NCBI GenBank assembly: GCA_023525915.1
Contig: CP026657.1
Location: forward strand, 1,736,001 to 1,800,000
From: Acetispira formosa (nom. nud.)
GTDB taxonomy: Bacteria > Desulfobacterota > Desulfarculia > Adiutricales > Adiutricaceae
DNA length: 64,000 nucleotides
Direction: 5' to 3'
Part shown: positions 1-8,379 of the stretch, one piece after another
How the letters are laid out: each line of letters starts with the position of its first letter
How positions within the stretch are numbered: position 1 is the first letter of the stretch
Notes under the pieces: model-generated
What the model saw: the letters and a program-made list of their open reading frames with translations, nothing else
What the model was told of the DNA's origin: nothing
The model's database searches: none
Position numbers and translations under genes: made by a program

Positions 1-178
1 CATTCTTCACAGTTGTGATGCCGGCCTCTTGAATCTGACTCAAAGATTCGGAAAAGCGGTTTTCAAAATTATCCCCATAATAGAAAACCACAGACTTGGG
101 ATCCATCTGCAGCATCATGGGCACAAAGTTAAAAGGCGCCACACTGTTGAAGATGTCAACTACAGCCAGCTTTTGCAT
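1..178 (-). CDS. Unidentified protein, N-terminal fragment (runs off the window)
   Basis: A minus-strand reading frame opens with ATG at 178 and is still open at base 1, giving 59 residues that begin MQKLAVVDIFNSVAPFNFVP. I do not recognise the family. The start lies inside the end of the APS-kinase-like gene (23-base overlap), which suggests translational coupling and membership of the same operon as the kinase and methyltransferase upstream. The fragment has no signal peptide and no obvious membrane segment. It is real by position and frame, but its function cannot be read from this piece. Confidence 0.6.
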   Translation of the reverse strand, partial: MQKLAVVDIFNSVAPFNFVPMMLQMDPKSVVFYYGDNFENRFSESLSQIQEAGITTVKN

Positions 179-716
179 CAATGCCCCCAAGTTTCTCGAT
201 AATTATTTCCGCAATCATTTCTGGAGTTAAAGACGGATCGGTGATATGCACCTGAGGCGAGACGGGTTCTTCCGGCACAATATCGCGCCCCCAGATAGGC
301 CCCGGGCTTTGCCCGGCCGGCGGAGCGTAAAGCGCCTTATTGTCCCGGCTGCGGCGGACAGCTTCAGGAAAATCGAGAAAAACCTCGAAATAGCCGGGCA
401 GGTGGGCCCTGTTCCACTGTTGAATTTCATGAAACATGGTGATGGTGGAACACACAACCGTCAACCCTTGATCAGCGGCATGCTTATATATAAGGCTGCA
501 GGCCCTGGCGTCCCGGAGACGTGATTGACGATCAAAACCGCCGCCTCCGACAGGCGCTATAATATCACGAACATGATGGCCGTCATACCAGATCGCCGGG
601 CTGGTCAACATCGGCAGCAGGGTCTGGGCCAAAGTTGTTTTACCCGTAGCTGAAAGCCCGGTTATCCAGATAACTTTTCCTTTATTGTTCATATATTCTT
701 CCGCCATATTATTCAT
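156..716 (-). CDS. APS-kinase-like (CysC fold) small-molecule kinase
   Basis: A 186-residue P-loop kinase of the adenylylsulfate kinase fold. The Walker A motif is GLSATGKTT (about residues 20-28), followed by YDGHHVRD where CysC has LDGDNVR, and YFEVFLD where CysC has the FIEVFVD strand. Length fits CysC (about 180-200). No sulfate-activation genes (cysD, cysN, sat) are nearby; instead it overlaps a methyltransferase by 4 bases (ATGA) and follows an importer and a nucleotidyltransferase. CysC homologues in surface-polysaccharide loci can act on other substrates; the Campylobacter enzyme of O-methyl phosphoramidate synthesis phosphorylates CDP-phosphoramidate. The fold is clear, the substrate is not. 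An inner start at MNNKGK (residue 9) is also possible. Confidence 0.75.
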   Translation of the reverse strand: MNNMAEEYMNNKGKVIWITGLSATGKTTLAQTLLPMLTSPAIWYDGHHVRDIIAPVGGGGFDRQSRLRDARACSLIYKHAADQGLTVVCSTITMFHEIQQWNRAHLPGYFEVFLDFPEAVRRSRDNKALYAPPAGQSPGPIWGRDIVPEEPVSPQVHITDPSLTPEMIAEIIIEKLGGIDAKAGCS

Positions 717-1318
717 GGGCGATGCACTATTACGTTGAAGCGGGTCGTATAAAAATGGCCTTCCGTCACTTTTATGGAAGCCTTATGTCCGCATATATCC
801 ATGATCCAACTGACAACTTCATCCTGTTTATAAAGGAGATGACTGTCATCATGAGATTTTATTGCCAAATCACCTATATAGGCCCGGCGAGCCTGACGGA
901 GCATCTGGCGGAGCACTTCTTTGGCATAGTCATGGGAAGGAAAATACTGGAAAGCGCTGAAACACAGACAATGAGAAAAGAAATCATCGTGGAAAACCGC
1001 CTCATGGGCACTAAAATTCAGCACCGCATTGCCAAGGGTTTGGCGGTGTTTCCTGGCAATCACGGCCGAACGTTCAGTGCCGACATAGATTATATCCGGC
1101 GCCTTCCTCAGTATCGCGCTGCTCAGAAATCCTCCGCCGCAGGCTATATCCAAAAAGCGGTCTTCCTGTTTGACCTCCAGGTCGCTGATTATCGAGGCCG
1201 CGATTTTGTCTATATTGACATTTTCCACATGGTTATAGCCGCAAAGGGCTTTCAGTTCCGTATCTTCACGGCCTTTGCGATTCCATACGGCGTCCCAGTC
1301 AAACGCTGCTTTGTTCAT
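713..1318 (-). CDS. Class I SAM-dependent methyltransferase
   Basis: A 201-residue Rossmann-fold methyltransferase. Motif I is FLDIACGGGFLS (about residues 55-66), and the acidic end of strand 2 is VGTERS. The substrate is unknown. Its stop overlaps the start of the CysC-like kinase by 4 bases, so the two are translationally coupled. It is separated from the permease gene upstream by about 210 bases, so it may have its own promoter. A methyltransferase beside a CysC-like kinase would suit modification of a surface group or phospho-metabolite; that is inference from context only. Confidence 0.8.
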   Translation of the reverse strand: MNKAAFDWDAVWNRKGREDTELKALCGYNHVENVNIDKIAASIISDLEVKQEDRFLDIACGGGFLSSAILRKAPDIIYVGTERSAVIARKHRQTLGNAVLNFSAHEAVFHDDFFSHCLCFSAFQYFPSHDYAKEVLRQMLRQARRAYIGDLAIKSHDDSHLLYKQDEVVSWIMDICGHKASIKVTEGHFYTTRFNVIVHRP

Positions 1319-1530
1319 TTCTTCTCCTGATTATTATCTCTAAATCTTCGCGCACTTTACTTATCGTCATGGGAATTTGATTTAATAAACTGTCCTGAAA
1401 GTATTTGGTAAGAAACTAGGCGCAGGCGATTAAATAAACAATATACTTACAATTTTGCCAAAGGATCATTTTACCATATCAGCCTGAATATTGTCAACAG
1501 CTTGTACTCATTAGGCTTTTAATGAAGCCT

Positions 1531-3156
1531 TCAGCGATTTTCATATTCGGGCAGGAAAATGTTCCGCCATATTTTAATCAAACACCTCAAAATTAAAGAT
1601 GCGGCCATTATCAGTGTGCCCATGGCCGCGGCTTCAGCCACCTGCCCCGCGTCAGAGGCCTGCAGTGAAGCTACCGAAGCCGGGATCATATCTGGAGTGT
1701 AAATGAAAACTACGGCCGAAACTGTGGTCATAGCGCTGACAAACAAGTAAAAGGCGGCCTCCAGAACTGTGGCTATGCGCATAGGAAGAACAACCTTTAA
1801 AAATGTTGTCCAGATGGGGCGTCCCAAGGTCCGCCCCACGTTTTCATAGTTGGGATCAAGCCCGGATAATGAAGCTGAGCTGGTCAGATGGGGCAGGCTG
1901 TAAAAATGCACAATACTGTTGAGAACCAATATAAGCATCGAGCCATAAAACCAGTCCGGCAGCCCGTCCAAATGGTTGAAAGCCAGAATATAGGCCAAAC
2001 CAAGGGCGGCCCCAGGAATACACATGGGCATAATGGCCAGCAGCCTGTAAGCCCGGCTTATCAGCCGGGGAACGGTTTGCCGTTCCAGCACATAAGCCGA
2101 TGTAAATATCAGGCAGGTGCCGCACAGGCTGACGGCCATAGCCAGCTTCAGGCTGTTAAAGATGGGACTGAGTCCGTAAATGCTGTCATTAAAGGAATAG
2201 TTCAGCATGGTAAAAGTTAAATCATAGGGCCAGAAAGAAATGAAGGAGCTCCAAACCGCAGTGGCCATGACCGCCAAAGGCAAAGCCGCCACCGCCCAGC
2301 CGGCCAGTGTGAAGAAGAGATCCTGTTTACGGGCGATTGCCGGTTCAGCCCAGGCCGCCCAGCCATGACGCCGGCGTTTACGGGCCAGATAGTCCATCCC
2401 GAAGGCCGCCAGGGCGGGCAACAGCATCACCAGGCTTATGGTCGCGCCCATAGACAAATTATGTTGGCCGATAACCTGTTTATATACTTCCGTGGCCAGG
2501 ACGCTGTAAGATCCGCCCAATACTTTTGGCACGCCAAAATCAGTTATGGTCAGCAAAAACACCACCATGGCCGAACTGATGAACCCATGGAACGCAGCTG
2601 GCAGCGTAATGGTCAATAAACAACGCCAGGGGCCGGCACCCAGACTGCGGGCCGCGGCATATAGTTTGGGATCGATGTCCCGGAGGCAGGCTGTCAGTAT
2701 GATCACGGCATGCGGTAAAGTGTAGATGACTTCACCCATGACAATTCCCCAAGGGCCAATGAGGCCGCCCGGAATAAGGCCGCCCCAGGGGCCCTGGGGA
2801 CCCAGTAAAATGATCAGCCCGAGTGAAGGGAAGAAAGAAGGAGCAAACAGAGGCAGAAGACACAGCACATAAATGGCGCCCCGGCTGAAAGCTCTGGTTC
2901 TGGCCGCCGCATAGGAAGGGAAGAAGGCCAGGCCGGTAGTGACGGCGGTAACGACGGCGCCCAAAACCAGGGAGTTGCTGAAAATTTTAAATAGACTGGG
3001 AGTTTGAAAAAAAGCGACAAAATTATCAATACCAAAACTGCCGGAACCCAGCTCCAGACTTGCGGCCGCAAGCGTGGCCAGGGGATAAACAAGGGCGATG
3101 GCTAGAAAGACCATGGCCGCCCAAAGCGGAAGCTTTTGGAACACTTTGCCGATCAT
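1531..3156 (-). CDS. phnU2: ABC transporter permease, two fused domains (2-aminoethylphosphonate type)
   Basis: A 541-residue inner-membrane permease made of two BPD_transp_1 domains in one chain, each with about six membrane segments and an EAA-type loop (for example AAARSLGAGPWRCLLTI near residue 185 and VGRTLGRPIWTTFLKVV near 450). Fused permeases of this length are typical of ferric iron (FbpB) and of 2-aminoethylphosphonate (PhnU2) importers. The partner lengths here, 332 (binding protein) and 341 (ATPase), match the PhnS2/T2/U2 set. The start overlaps the ATPase stop by 4 bases. Family is firm; the substrate is inferred. Confidence 0.75.
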   Translation of the reverse strand: MIGKVFQKLPLWAAMVFLAIALVYPLATLAAASLELGSGSFGIDNFVAFFQTPSLFKIFSNSLVLGAVVTAVTTGLAFFPSYAAARTRAFSRGAIYVLCLLPLFAPSFFPSLGLIILLGPQGPWGGLIPGGLIGPWGIVMGEVIYTLPHAVIILTACLRDIDPKLYAAARSLGAGPWRCLLTITLPAAFHGFISSAMVVFLLTITDFGVPKVLGGSYSVLATEVYKQVIGQHNLSMGATISLVMLLPALAAFGMDYLARKRRRHGWAAWAEPAIARKQDLFFTLAGWAVAALPLAVMATAVWSSFISFWPYDLTFTMLNYSFNDSIYGLSPIFNSLKLAMAVSLCGTCLIFTSAYVLERQTVPRLISRAYRLLAIMPMCIPGAALGLAYILAFNHLDGLPDWFYGSMLILVLNSIVHFYSLPHLTSSASLSGLDPNYENVGRTLGRPIWTTFLKVVLPMRIATVLEAAFYLFVSAMTTVSAVVFIYTPDMIPASVASLQASDAGQVAEAAAMGTLIMAASLILRCLIKIWRNIFLPEYENR

Positions 3157-4178
3157 AGCTCATTCAACTGCAGGCGGTGCTCTGAAGGAAAGGCGGCAAC
3201 AACTATTGCTCCGACCTTAAGAAGTTCCTTGTCGGCCGATCTGGCGACGTCGGCCTGAATTGAAGTGGAGAAGTCATTTAAAAGAATTTCCAGGCGGTAG
3301 AATGCGCCCATTAAGGCGCAATGTTCCACCCGTCCCACCTGGACTTCGGGCCTGGCCAGCGTCTGTTCGGTCGGAATCAGGATTTCCACATCCTCATAGC
3401 GAAGGCCGAAAAGACGCCCGCTGTTGACGGCGGGCAGTTCGATAGTGTTCATGTGCCCGACAAAGTCGGCGCTGAAACGGGAATTCGGGCGGCTGTAGAT
3501 CTCTTCAGGCGAACCCGCCTGGATTATTTTTCCCTGCTCCATCAGGATGACAAGATCGGAGAGAGCCAGCGCCTCTTCCTGATCGTGGGTCACCAACAGA
3601 GTCGTCACGCCTGTTTCACGTTGAATATGGCGCAGCTTCAAACCCAGTTCCCGCCTGACCTGGGCGTCCAGGGCCGATAATGGTTCATCGAGAAGCAAAA
3701 GCCTGGGATGCGGAGCCAGGGCCCTGGCCAGGGCTGTGCGCTGCTGCTGCCCGCCCGAAAGCTCATGGGGATAACGATGCTCCAGACCCTCAAGTGAAGT
3801 GACCGCCACCAACTCAAGAGCCCTGTTCATCCGCGATGTTTTATTCCAGCCCGGGCCACCTAAACCATAGGCAATATTATCCAGCACTGTCAAATTGGGG
3901 AACAGCGCGTAACTTTGAAAGACGAGGCTGAATTTTCTTTGTTCGGGGGCCAGGCAAGTAATATCGCGGTTTTGAAAAAAGATACGGCCCTCATCAGGCG
4001 GCGTCAGCCCGGCCAGAATTTCCAGCAAAGTGCTTTTACCTGAACCGGACGGACCCAGGAGGGCCGCGAAACAGCCCTCGGCGATATTTATGCTGAATTC
4101 ATCAAGAGCGATGAGTTTGCCCTTTTTGGAATCATCGTATGCTTTGCACAAACCGCGAAGGCTTAGAAAGTTATCCAT
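3153..4178 (-). CDS. phnT2: ABC transporter ATP-binding protein (2-aminoethylphosphonate / iron type)
   Basis: A 341-residue ATPase with a complete set of motifs: Walker A GPSGSGKST (about residue 42), Q-loop VFQSYALFPN, signature LSGGQQQR, Walker B LLLLDEP, and H-loop LLVTHDQEEA. A TOBE-like domain fills the last 100 residues. This layout is that of the PotA/FbpC/PhnT2 group. It energises the permease encoded directly downstream (4-base overlap) and follows the binding protein by 89 bases. The specificity follows the binding protein, so the phosphonate assignment has the same uncertainty. Confidence 0.8.
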   Translation of the reverse strand: MDNFLSLRGLCKAYDDSKKGKLIALDEFSINIAEGCFAALLGPSGSGKSTLLEILAGLTPPDEGRIFFQNRDITCLAPEQRKFSLVFQSYALFPNLTVLDNIAYGLGGPGWNKTSRMNRALELVAVTSLEGLEHRYPHELSGGQQQRTALARALAPHPRLLLLDEPLSALDAQVRRELGLKLRHIQRETGVTTLLVTHDQEEALALSDLVILMEQGKIIQAGSPEEIYSRPNSRFSADFVGHMNTIELPAVNSGRLFGLRYEDVEILIPTEQTLARPEVQVGRVEHCALMGAFYRLEILLNDFSTSIQADVARSADKELLKVGAIVVAAFPSEHRLQLNEL

Positions 4179-4267
4179 TTTACAGCCACATATGAAAAGT
4201 ATTCGAAAAAGCTCCGAATTATACAGCTACCGCAGGATCAAGAGGCCGCACTGCCTTGAAGGACAGA

Positions 4268-5266
4268 TTATTTTTCGAAAAGCCGCCTCCATTGCTCCAG
4301 AATTTCGTCACGCTGAAGAAAATTTTTTTCAAAGTCCATGGAAATGAAGGATTCCGTCATCTTTTGAAATTCATTATTTTCAAAACTTTTCCGGGCCGGG
4401 ATATATCCGGCTTCAGCCGCCAGCCGGGCCGCCTCTTCCGACGCGCTGAAATCCATCAGCGCTTGAGCGGCTTGTAGAGAAGCTGCGTCCTTACGATCTT
4501 TTTTAATTATTGCGGAAGCCTCCAGATCCCAGCCTACACCGTCGGCGGGGGTGATAAGTTCCAGAGGGGCCCCTTTTTTTACAAGGGAACCGGCAAAGGC
4601 GGGTGAAGACAAACCAAGAGCGGTTTCGCCCCTGGCCGCCATCTGGCAGGGGCGGCTGCCGGAATGTGAATACATTTCCACATTTTTATCCAGCTCTTTC
4701 ATGAAATTCCAGGCCTGTTCCCCGCCCATCAATTCAAGCCACCCATATATCATCATCAGGCCTGTGCTTGAAGAAACCGGTGATGGCATAATAATTTTAC
4801 CCCTGTAAATTTCATTAGTCAAATCCCACCAGTTTCCAGGCTCAGGCAGATTGTTTTTTTCCATCTCCAGCCGGTTGGCACAAATCACCGCGCCCCAGGC
4901 ATTTATGGGAGTCCAGAGCGGTTCCTGACCGCTACTCATAAATTCCGGGCGCATTTGATCATAGTCGCGGGCTTTGTATGCCTCAAGGAGCTCCGCCTGC
5001 CTCAATACCAGCAGCCCGGCCAGGGAAAGGCCAAAAACCGCGTCCGCCCTGGGATTGTTTTTTTCGGCCAACATCCTGGCCACGATAGGCCCGGCTGAAT
5101 CGCGCACCCACTTGACGGTGATATCTGGATATTGTTTCTGAAAAGCGGCCTTGTAGTGGTTGAGTATATCCGGTTCCACCGCGGTATAGACCAGTATTTC
5201 AGCGGACAGGGCCGGACTGGAACATAAAAAGAATAAAAAGCAGTGAAGAAGAAGAAAGCGTTTCAT
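4268..5266 (-). CDS. phnS2: Periplasmic binding protein of the ABC importer (PhnS2/FbpA type)
   Basis: A 332-residue extracellular solute-binding protein. A cleavable signal peptide is visible (positively charged start, hydrophobic core LLLHCFLFFLC, cut after ALSA). The mature start ILVYTAVEPDIL matches the family that binds ferric iron or 2-aminoethylphosphonate; iron binders usually keep two adjacent Tyr residues near the C-terminus, which I do not see here, favouring a phosphonate or other anion. The gene overlaps the nucleotidyltransferase upstream by one base (TAATG), so uptake and nucleotidyl activation appear coupled. Confidence 0.72.
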   Translation of the reverse strand: MKRFLLLHCFLFFLCSSPALSAEILVYTAVEPDILNHYKAAFQKQYPDITVKWVRDSAGPIVARMLAEKNNPRADAVFGLSLAGLLVLRQAELLEAYKARDYDQMRPEFMSSGQEPLWTPINAWGAVICANRLEMEKNNLPEPGNWWDLTNEIYRGKIIMPSPVSSSTGLMMIYGWLELMGGEQAWNFMKELDKNVEMYSHSGSRPCQMAARGETALGLSSPAFAGSLVKKGAPLELITPADGVGWDLEASAIIKKDRKDAASLQAAQALMDFSASEEAARLAAEAGYIPARKSFENNEFQKMTESFISMDFEKNFLQRDEILEQWRRLFEK

Positions 5267-5739
5267 TATTCCAGCTTAAACTCCTTTTTTATCGTTTCAA
5301 TAAGAATATAAGCTATTTTCTCGGAACTGTTGGTGTTTTTATTGGAGAGATTCAAATCCACCAGTGCGTCCAAGACCTTTTCGCGTAATTCCGAACTGCT
5401 GATGCCGTCGGTTCTGGGAAAAATAACCAGCCTTTCCTTACGAACATGATTCATGTTGTCATCACCGTGAATCAACATACGGCAGTTATGGCTGTCCATA
5501 AAATTTTCATCAATTATAAACCCGCTGGGCACGACTTCCGACACATAGCGAAGGCTCTCCAATATTTCCCGGCGCTCATCATAAGACAGTTCCGGGTTAT
5601 ATCCTTTAGCCTTTTTGAGTTCGTCATCAGTGGTCAGGGCCACCACCACTGTACCCAGTTCGGCGGCTTTCTTTAAAAGACGAACATGCCCATGATGTAA
5701 CAGGGTAGCGGACATATCAACCATAACACGTTCAGCCAA
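5266..5739 (-). CDS. Cytidylyltransferase-like nucleotidyltransferase (TagD / Fom1-N type)
   Basis: A 157-residue nucleotidyltransferase of the HxGH superfamily. The motif is LLHHGHVRLL (about residues 13-22), and the C-terminal motif is FPRTDGISSSEL, the RTxGIS(S/T)(S/T) block typical of CTP-using members such as glycerol-3-phosphate cytidylyltransferase and the N-terminal domain of Fom1. It would join CMP to a phosphate or phosphonate. It is the first gene of the minus-strand operon, directly before an importer of the 2-aminoethylphosphonate type, so a phosphonate or phospho-alcohol substrate is plausible. The last 35 residues are an unrecognised tail. ATG at 5739 is preceded by an AGGAGG-like site. 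Confidence 0.7.
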   Translation of the reverse strand: MAERVMVDMSATLLHHGHVRLLKKAAELGTVVVALTTDDELKKAKGYNPELSYDERREILESLRYVSEVVPSGFIIDENFMDSHNCRMLIHGDDNMNHVRKERLVIFPRTDGISSSELREKVLDALVDLNLSNKNTNSSEKIAYILIETIKKEFKLE

Positions 5740-6118
5740 AACATTCCTCCTGGTCTATAATCTTAAATATACGTACAGTGGCCGGCAATCCAGTCACCAT
5801 ATGAATAATATCAGAAAACTCACTATTATGGGACAAAATGATTCTAATTGTTAGCGTAAATATTTTAAATTAATCACAAATAATAGTTTGGGGAAAGATG
5901 TTGTCCGGTTGTTTCGCTCGTTGCCTGGGGTTCGGAGCCCATTTGCTACAACTTGTTTGGGGTCAAAAATCCGGCCCAATTAAAACTTCGGCACAGTTCA
6001 AATCAAGGCCGGCGAAAGTGTATATCTTCCCTATTTCCTTTTTGGCCTCCGTATTCTTTAGAAGTCATTTCATAAAGATGATTTTTGTTCCTGGCTAGGC
6101 GCGAATGCTTTTTAAGCG
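5740..6118. other. Non-coding stretch upstream of the importer operon
   Basis: About 380 AT-rich bases without a convincing gene. The part next to 5740 must hold the promoter of the minus-strand operon, but no clear -35/-10 pair stands out. Short open frames here lack ribosome sites and family resemblance. The right edge runs into an inverted-repeat element. Confidence 0.5.
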
Positions 6119-6292
6119 CAGCAATTCTCAACGTAGAAGGCAATTTTAAATAGCAGGTCGCCCCGCAAGGGGTGACGGAGCGCCAGCGACTGGTTTTGAC
6201 GGCAAAACAGTTCTCCGCGAAGCAAAAATCGCACTTTTTGCGTAGCTGCACGGCACTTTTTGAAGGGAAAAAGTTTACTTTGAGAATTGCTG
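6119..6292. repeat. 174-bp inverted-repeat-bounded element, copy 1 (family D)
   Basis: The ends are inverted copies, CAGCAATTCTCA at 6119-6130 and TGAGAATTGCTG at 6281-6292. The inside (about 6153-6240) is repeated near 39525-39620 with the shared phrases AGCAGGTCG, GACGGAGCGCCAGCGACTGG and CTTTTTG(C/T)GTAGC. It has no coding capacity. It resembles a small non-autonomous mobile element or structured intergenic repeat. Confidence 0.6.
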
Positions 6293-6346
6293 GCCTAGGC
6301 GGACGGACATTGACTCATGATGGTTGATCTTGTAGAATTAAATAAT

Positions 6347-6444
6347 GGGAATATATGGGTAGCTGGTGCGCCCCCTGGTCTTCAAAACCAGTGCTGGTGG
6401 TTAATAGCCGCCTAGGTGGGTTCGATTCCCACATATTCCCGCCA
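6347..6444 (+). tRNA. selC: tRNA-Sec (anticodon TCA)
   Basis: A 98-base tRNA with every hallmark of bacterial selenocysteine tRNA. The acceptor stem has 8 bp (GGGAATAT with ATATTCCC). The anticodon arm is CTGGT-CTTCAAA-ACCAG with anticodon TCA. There is a long variable arm, and the T-arm is GTGGG-TTCGATT-CCCAC. The discriminator is G and CCA is encoded (6442-6444). It means the organism reads selected UGA codons as selenocysteine. A broken integrase gene ends 43 bases downstream, as expected for a tRNA used as an integration site. Confidence 0.97.
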
Positions 6445-6487
6445 ATTTTACCCCTTGCTTTTTGTAAATTCAATAACTTGACGACTA

Positions 6488-7180
6488 TCACCGCTGGCTG
6501 ATTTTGTTATCAGGGCTGATAACGCTCTTTCTCCGCCCGAGCAAGTCACGTAATGACTCCCCACTGGTTTGGAAATATCTATTAAAGGCGGCGCTGGTGC
6601 TATGTAGTGTCATAGCCCTTATCTCTTCCGGCGTAGCCACCGCCCTTAAACCCATTGCTTTAGAATGTTTCGTCCGGGATAAAGAGAAATCCGTTCAACC
6701 CCTAATCGGCGACCGGCGTGATAAAGGCGTGTTCCACCGAATGCTTGGCATGGGGTGTATCCTTCCAGAATTCTTGCGCCTTTTTTATGCCGCTTGCGAT
6801 TGATCGCCATGAGGACGGCTTAATCTGGCTGCTTTCAGGTATAGCCATTCTTCTGAAATATTTCTGAAGGATAAAGGATTCTTAACGATTTGCTGGGTTC
6901 TGATATCAAGTTCGCCGGCCGCGTCTTTAAGGCGCAAACAGCTAAGATATCGATACGCTGATCGGTAATCGTTGAATCGGGCTGTAAGCTTTGGCCAGCA
7001 TCTGACTATAAAACTGCGCCTTGGGCTGCAATGCGGGTGTTCGGAGCAGAAAAGCCCTTCGTCTTCCTTGCGCTTAAATGTGCTCTTAACACCAGACATG
7101 GCGCACAAGGGACAGGACTCTTTGTAGTAAATGCCGCCCTTGATGTCGTCACTCTTAAATGTTTGCCTGGTTAAGCCCAA
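6488..7180 (-). pseudogene. Broken tyrosine recombinase (integrase) next to tRNA-Sec
   Basis: The N-terminal part is an intact 131-residue frame (7180 to 6785). It has a zinc-ribbon-like start (CPLC and CSEHPHC) and the stretch NPLSFRNISEEWLYLK, typical of the arm/core-binding region of deltaproteobacterial integrases. The frame then stops. Pieces of the catalytic domain continue in shifted frames: AQEFWKDTPHAK, then LGVERISLYPG, then ATPEEIRAMTLHSTSAAFNR followed by YFQ, ending at the TGA at 6488-6490. The last block carries the His and Tyr of the catalytic C-terminus. Most of the middle is deleted and at least two frameshifts separate the rest. Orientation toward the tRNA 3' end is the classic arrangement. 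Confidence 0.75.
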
Positions 7181-7314
7181 GGATAAAACTCCACCCAGGG
7201 CAAGCCTCCCATAATGGAGGATTGCTGGAAAATTGCCAGATTGCGGTTTTTTTGGAAAGTGTGAGTATAATTAAAATTTTTTGGTTAAATCAGCCGATCT
7301 CCAAGACCGGCGGC

Positions 7315-7407
7315 TTAACCCTGCCAGTGCCGCCCCGTCTGGGTCTCGCGGCCCTCGAGAATGGCGTTCACCATCGGGCCGGAAAAAAGGCTCGGGAATT
7401 CTTTCAT
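7315..7407 (-). pseudogene. 30-residue remnant of a phage-type protein
   Basis: A short frame starts at ATG 7407 with a very strong ribosome site (GAGGAGGG). It reads MKEFPSLFSGPMVNAILEGR then ETQTGRHWQG and stops. The block FSGPMVxAILEGRKTQT is the start of a widespread phage or prophage protein family (ASCH-like morphogenetic proteins), so this is a truncated relic of an integrated element. It may still be translated, but it is too short to be functional. Confidence 0.55.
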
Positions 7408-7500
7408 AATCCCTCCTCATTAAATCCACTTCGTACATATGGTCTTTGCTTTGGAAATCAGATATAATGAACCAAACAATCAAACATAAGGGTACTCACC

Positions 7501-7737
7501 ATGAAGATGATTATCGACAAGGGCGGAATGGCCATGGCTGAAAAGCTATTTGGCCTTGGTATCAGTGGAGTTGTCGTTTGTATTGTTGGCGCGGAAAACA
7601 AGCTGATATCATTTGTTATTTTTACGATAACATTTATTGCTGTCTTCGCGGGACTCCATTATATCTTTAAGATTCTTGTGACTTATGGTTATGCGGTTTA
7701 CTCTGACGACGTAACCGATGATGATAAAATACTTTGA
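7501..7737 (+). CDS. Small two-helix membrane protein, unknown function
   Basis: A 78-residue protein with two hydrophobic segments (about residues 20-35 and 36-58) and an acidic tail ending DDVTDDDKIL. I recognise no family. The ribosome site is weak (AAGGGT at a suitable distance). It sits in the decayed element next to tRNA-Sec, so it may be an accessory gene brought in with the element. It could also be a chance frame. Confidence 0.4.
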   Translation: MKMIIDKGGMAMAEKLFGLGISGVVVCIVGAENKLISFVIFTITFIAVFAGLHYIFKILVTYGYAVYSDDVTDDDKIL

Positions 7738-7821
7738 GATGAAATGGTCTTTAGGGAACAACCAGTGCCGCACACCTCAATGCCGTAAATTCAAATAGTT
7801 ACCTTAAGCGAATCTTGAAAA

Positions 7822-8271
7822 GTGACTGGGTTAGGCCCAGGTTGCGCACCCCGCTATGGTCTCCGCAGTCAACTTGTTGTTATTTCGCAAATTACCCTCA
7901 AAATGCTTGCATTTGGGCTATTCAGGGATCCACGCTTGCCGATCTCCCATTTGACTATGTCTTTGAGCCAGGTCATTTGCCTGGCCAGAGCCCTGGCCTT
8001 GGAGCCGGTGATACTGCTGTTGGATGAGCCGACCGCTTCGCTGGACGTCAAGTCGGCCGCGACAGTTGAAGAGTGCCTGAAACGGCTGTCAGAAAAATAT
8101 TCGGTAATAATGGTTTCCTATAGCCTGGCCCAGGCCTGGCGCATGGCCGACCATCTCCATTACTTCCATGAAGGGCGCTATCGCGGGGCCATAACCAGGG
8201 AGGGGGCCAAAACTGAAGAAGACTTGATCGCCTATCTGGAGAGCGGGGAAATAACCGGCGAGCGGATCTGA
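7822..8271 (+). pseudogene. Truncated ABC-transporter ATPase (PstB-like C-terminal half)
   Basis: From about 7948 the frame encodes the C-terminal half of an ABC ATPase: ARALALEPVILLLDEPTASL (Walker B and D-loop), then VIMVSYSLAQAWRMADH where phosphate ATPases have IVTHNMQQAARVSD. The Walker A half is missing, the signature LSGGQ is eroded to MSLSQ, and the H-loop His is Tyr. The first 40 residues look like random sequence. It therefore cannot bind ATP normally and is a gene relic. A hairpin terminator follows at 8295-8330. Confidence 0.75.
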
Positions 8272-8294
8272 GGCCGTGGCTCCGTCATCATACG

Positions 8295-8330
8295 CGGCGT
8301 TTAACCCCTGCTCAAAAGGGTTTAACGCCG
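8295..8330. terminator. Hairpin between convergent genes
   Basis: A 13-bp perfect stem, CGGCGTTTAACCC with GGGTTTAACGCCG, and a 10-base loop. There is no strong T-run, so it may be a weak bidirectional terminator between the ATPase relic and the stress protein. Confidence 0.5.
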
Positions 8331-8379
8331 CCACCATGATGATATAATGACAAAGGCCACGTAAGTTCCGCTGAACTTT

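Noticed and set aside
722..1330. A 202-residue plus-strand frame opposite the methyltransferase
   Set aside because: It mirrors the methyltransferase gene codon for codon and has no family resemblance; similar shadows lie opposite nifJ (11368-12945), the mutase (62508-63758) and the MutL gene (59496-60746).
6504..6803. A 99-residue plus-strand protein with a hydrophobic stretch
   Set aside because: The minus strand of this interval encodes recognisable integrase C-terminal blocks, so the plus frame is a shadow.
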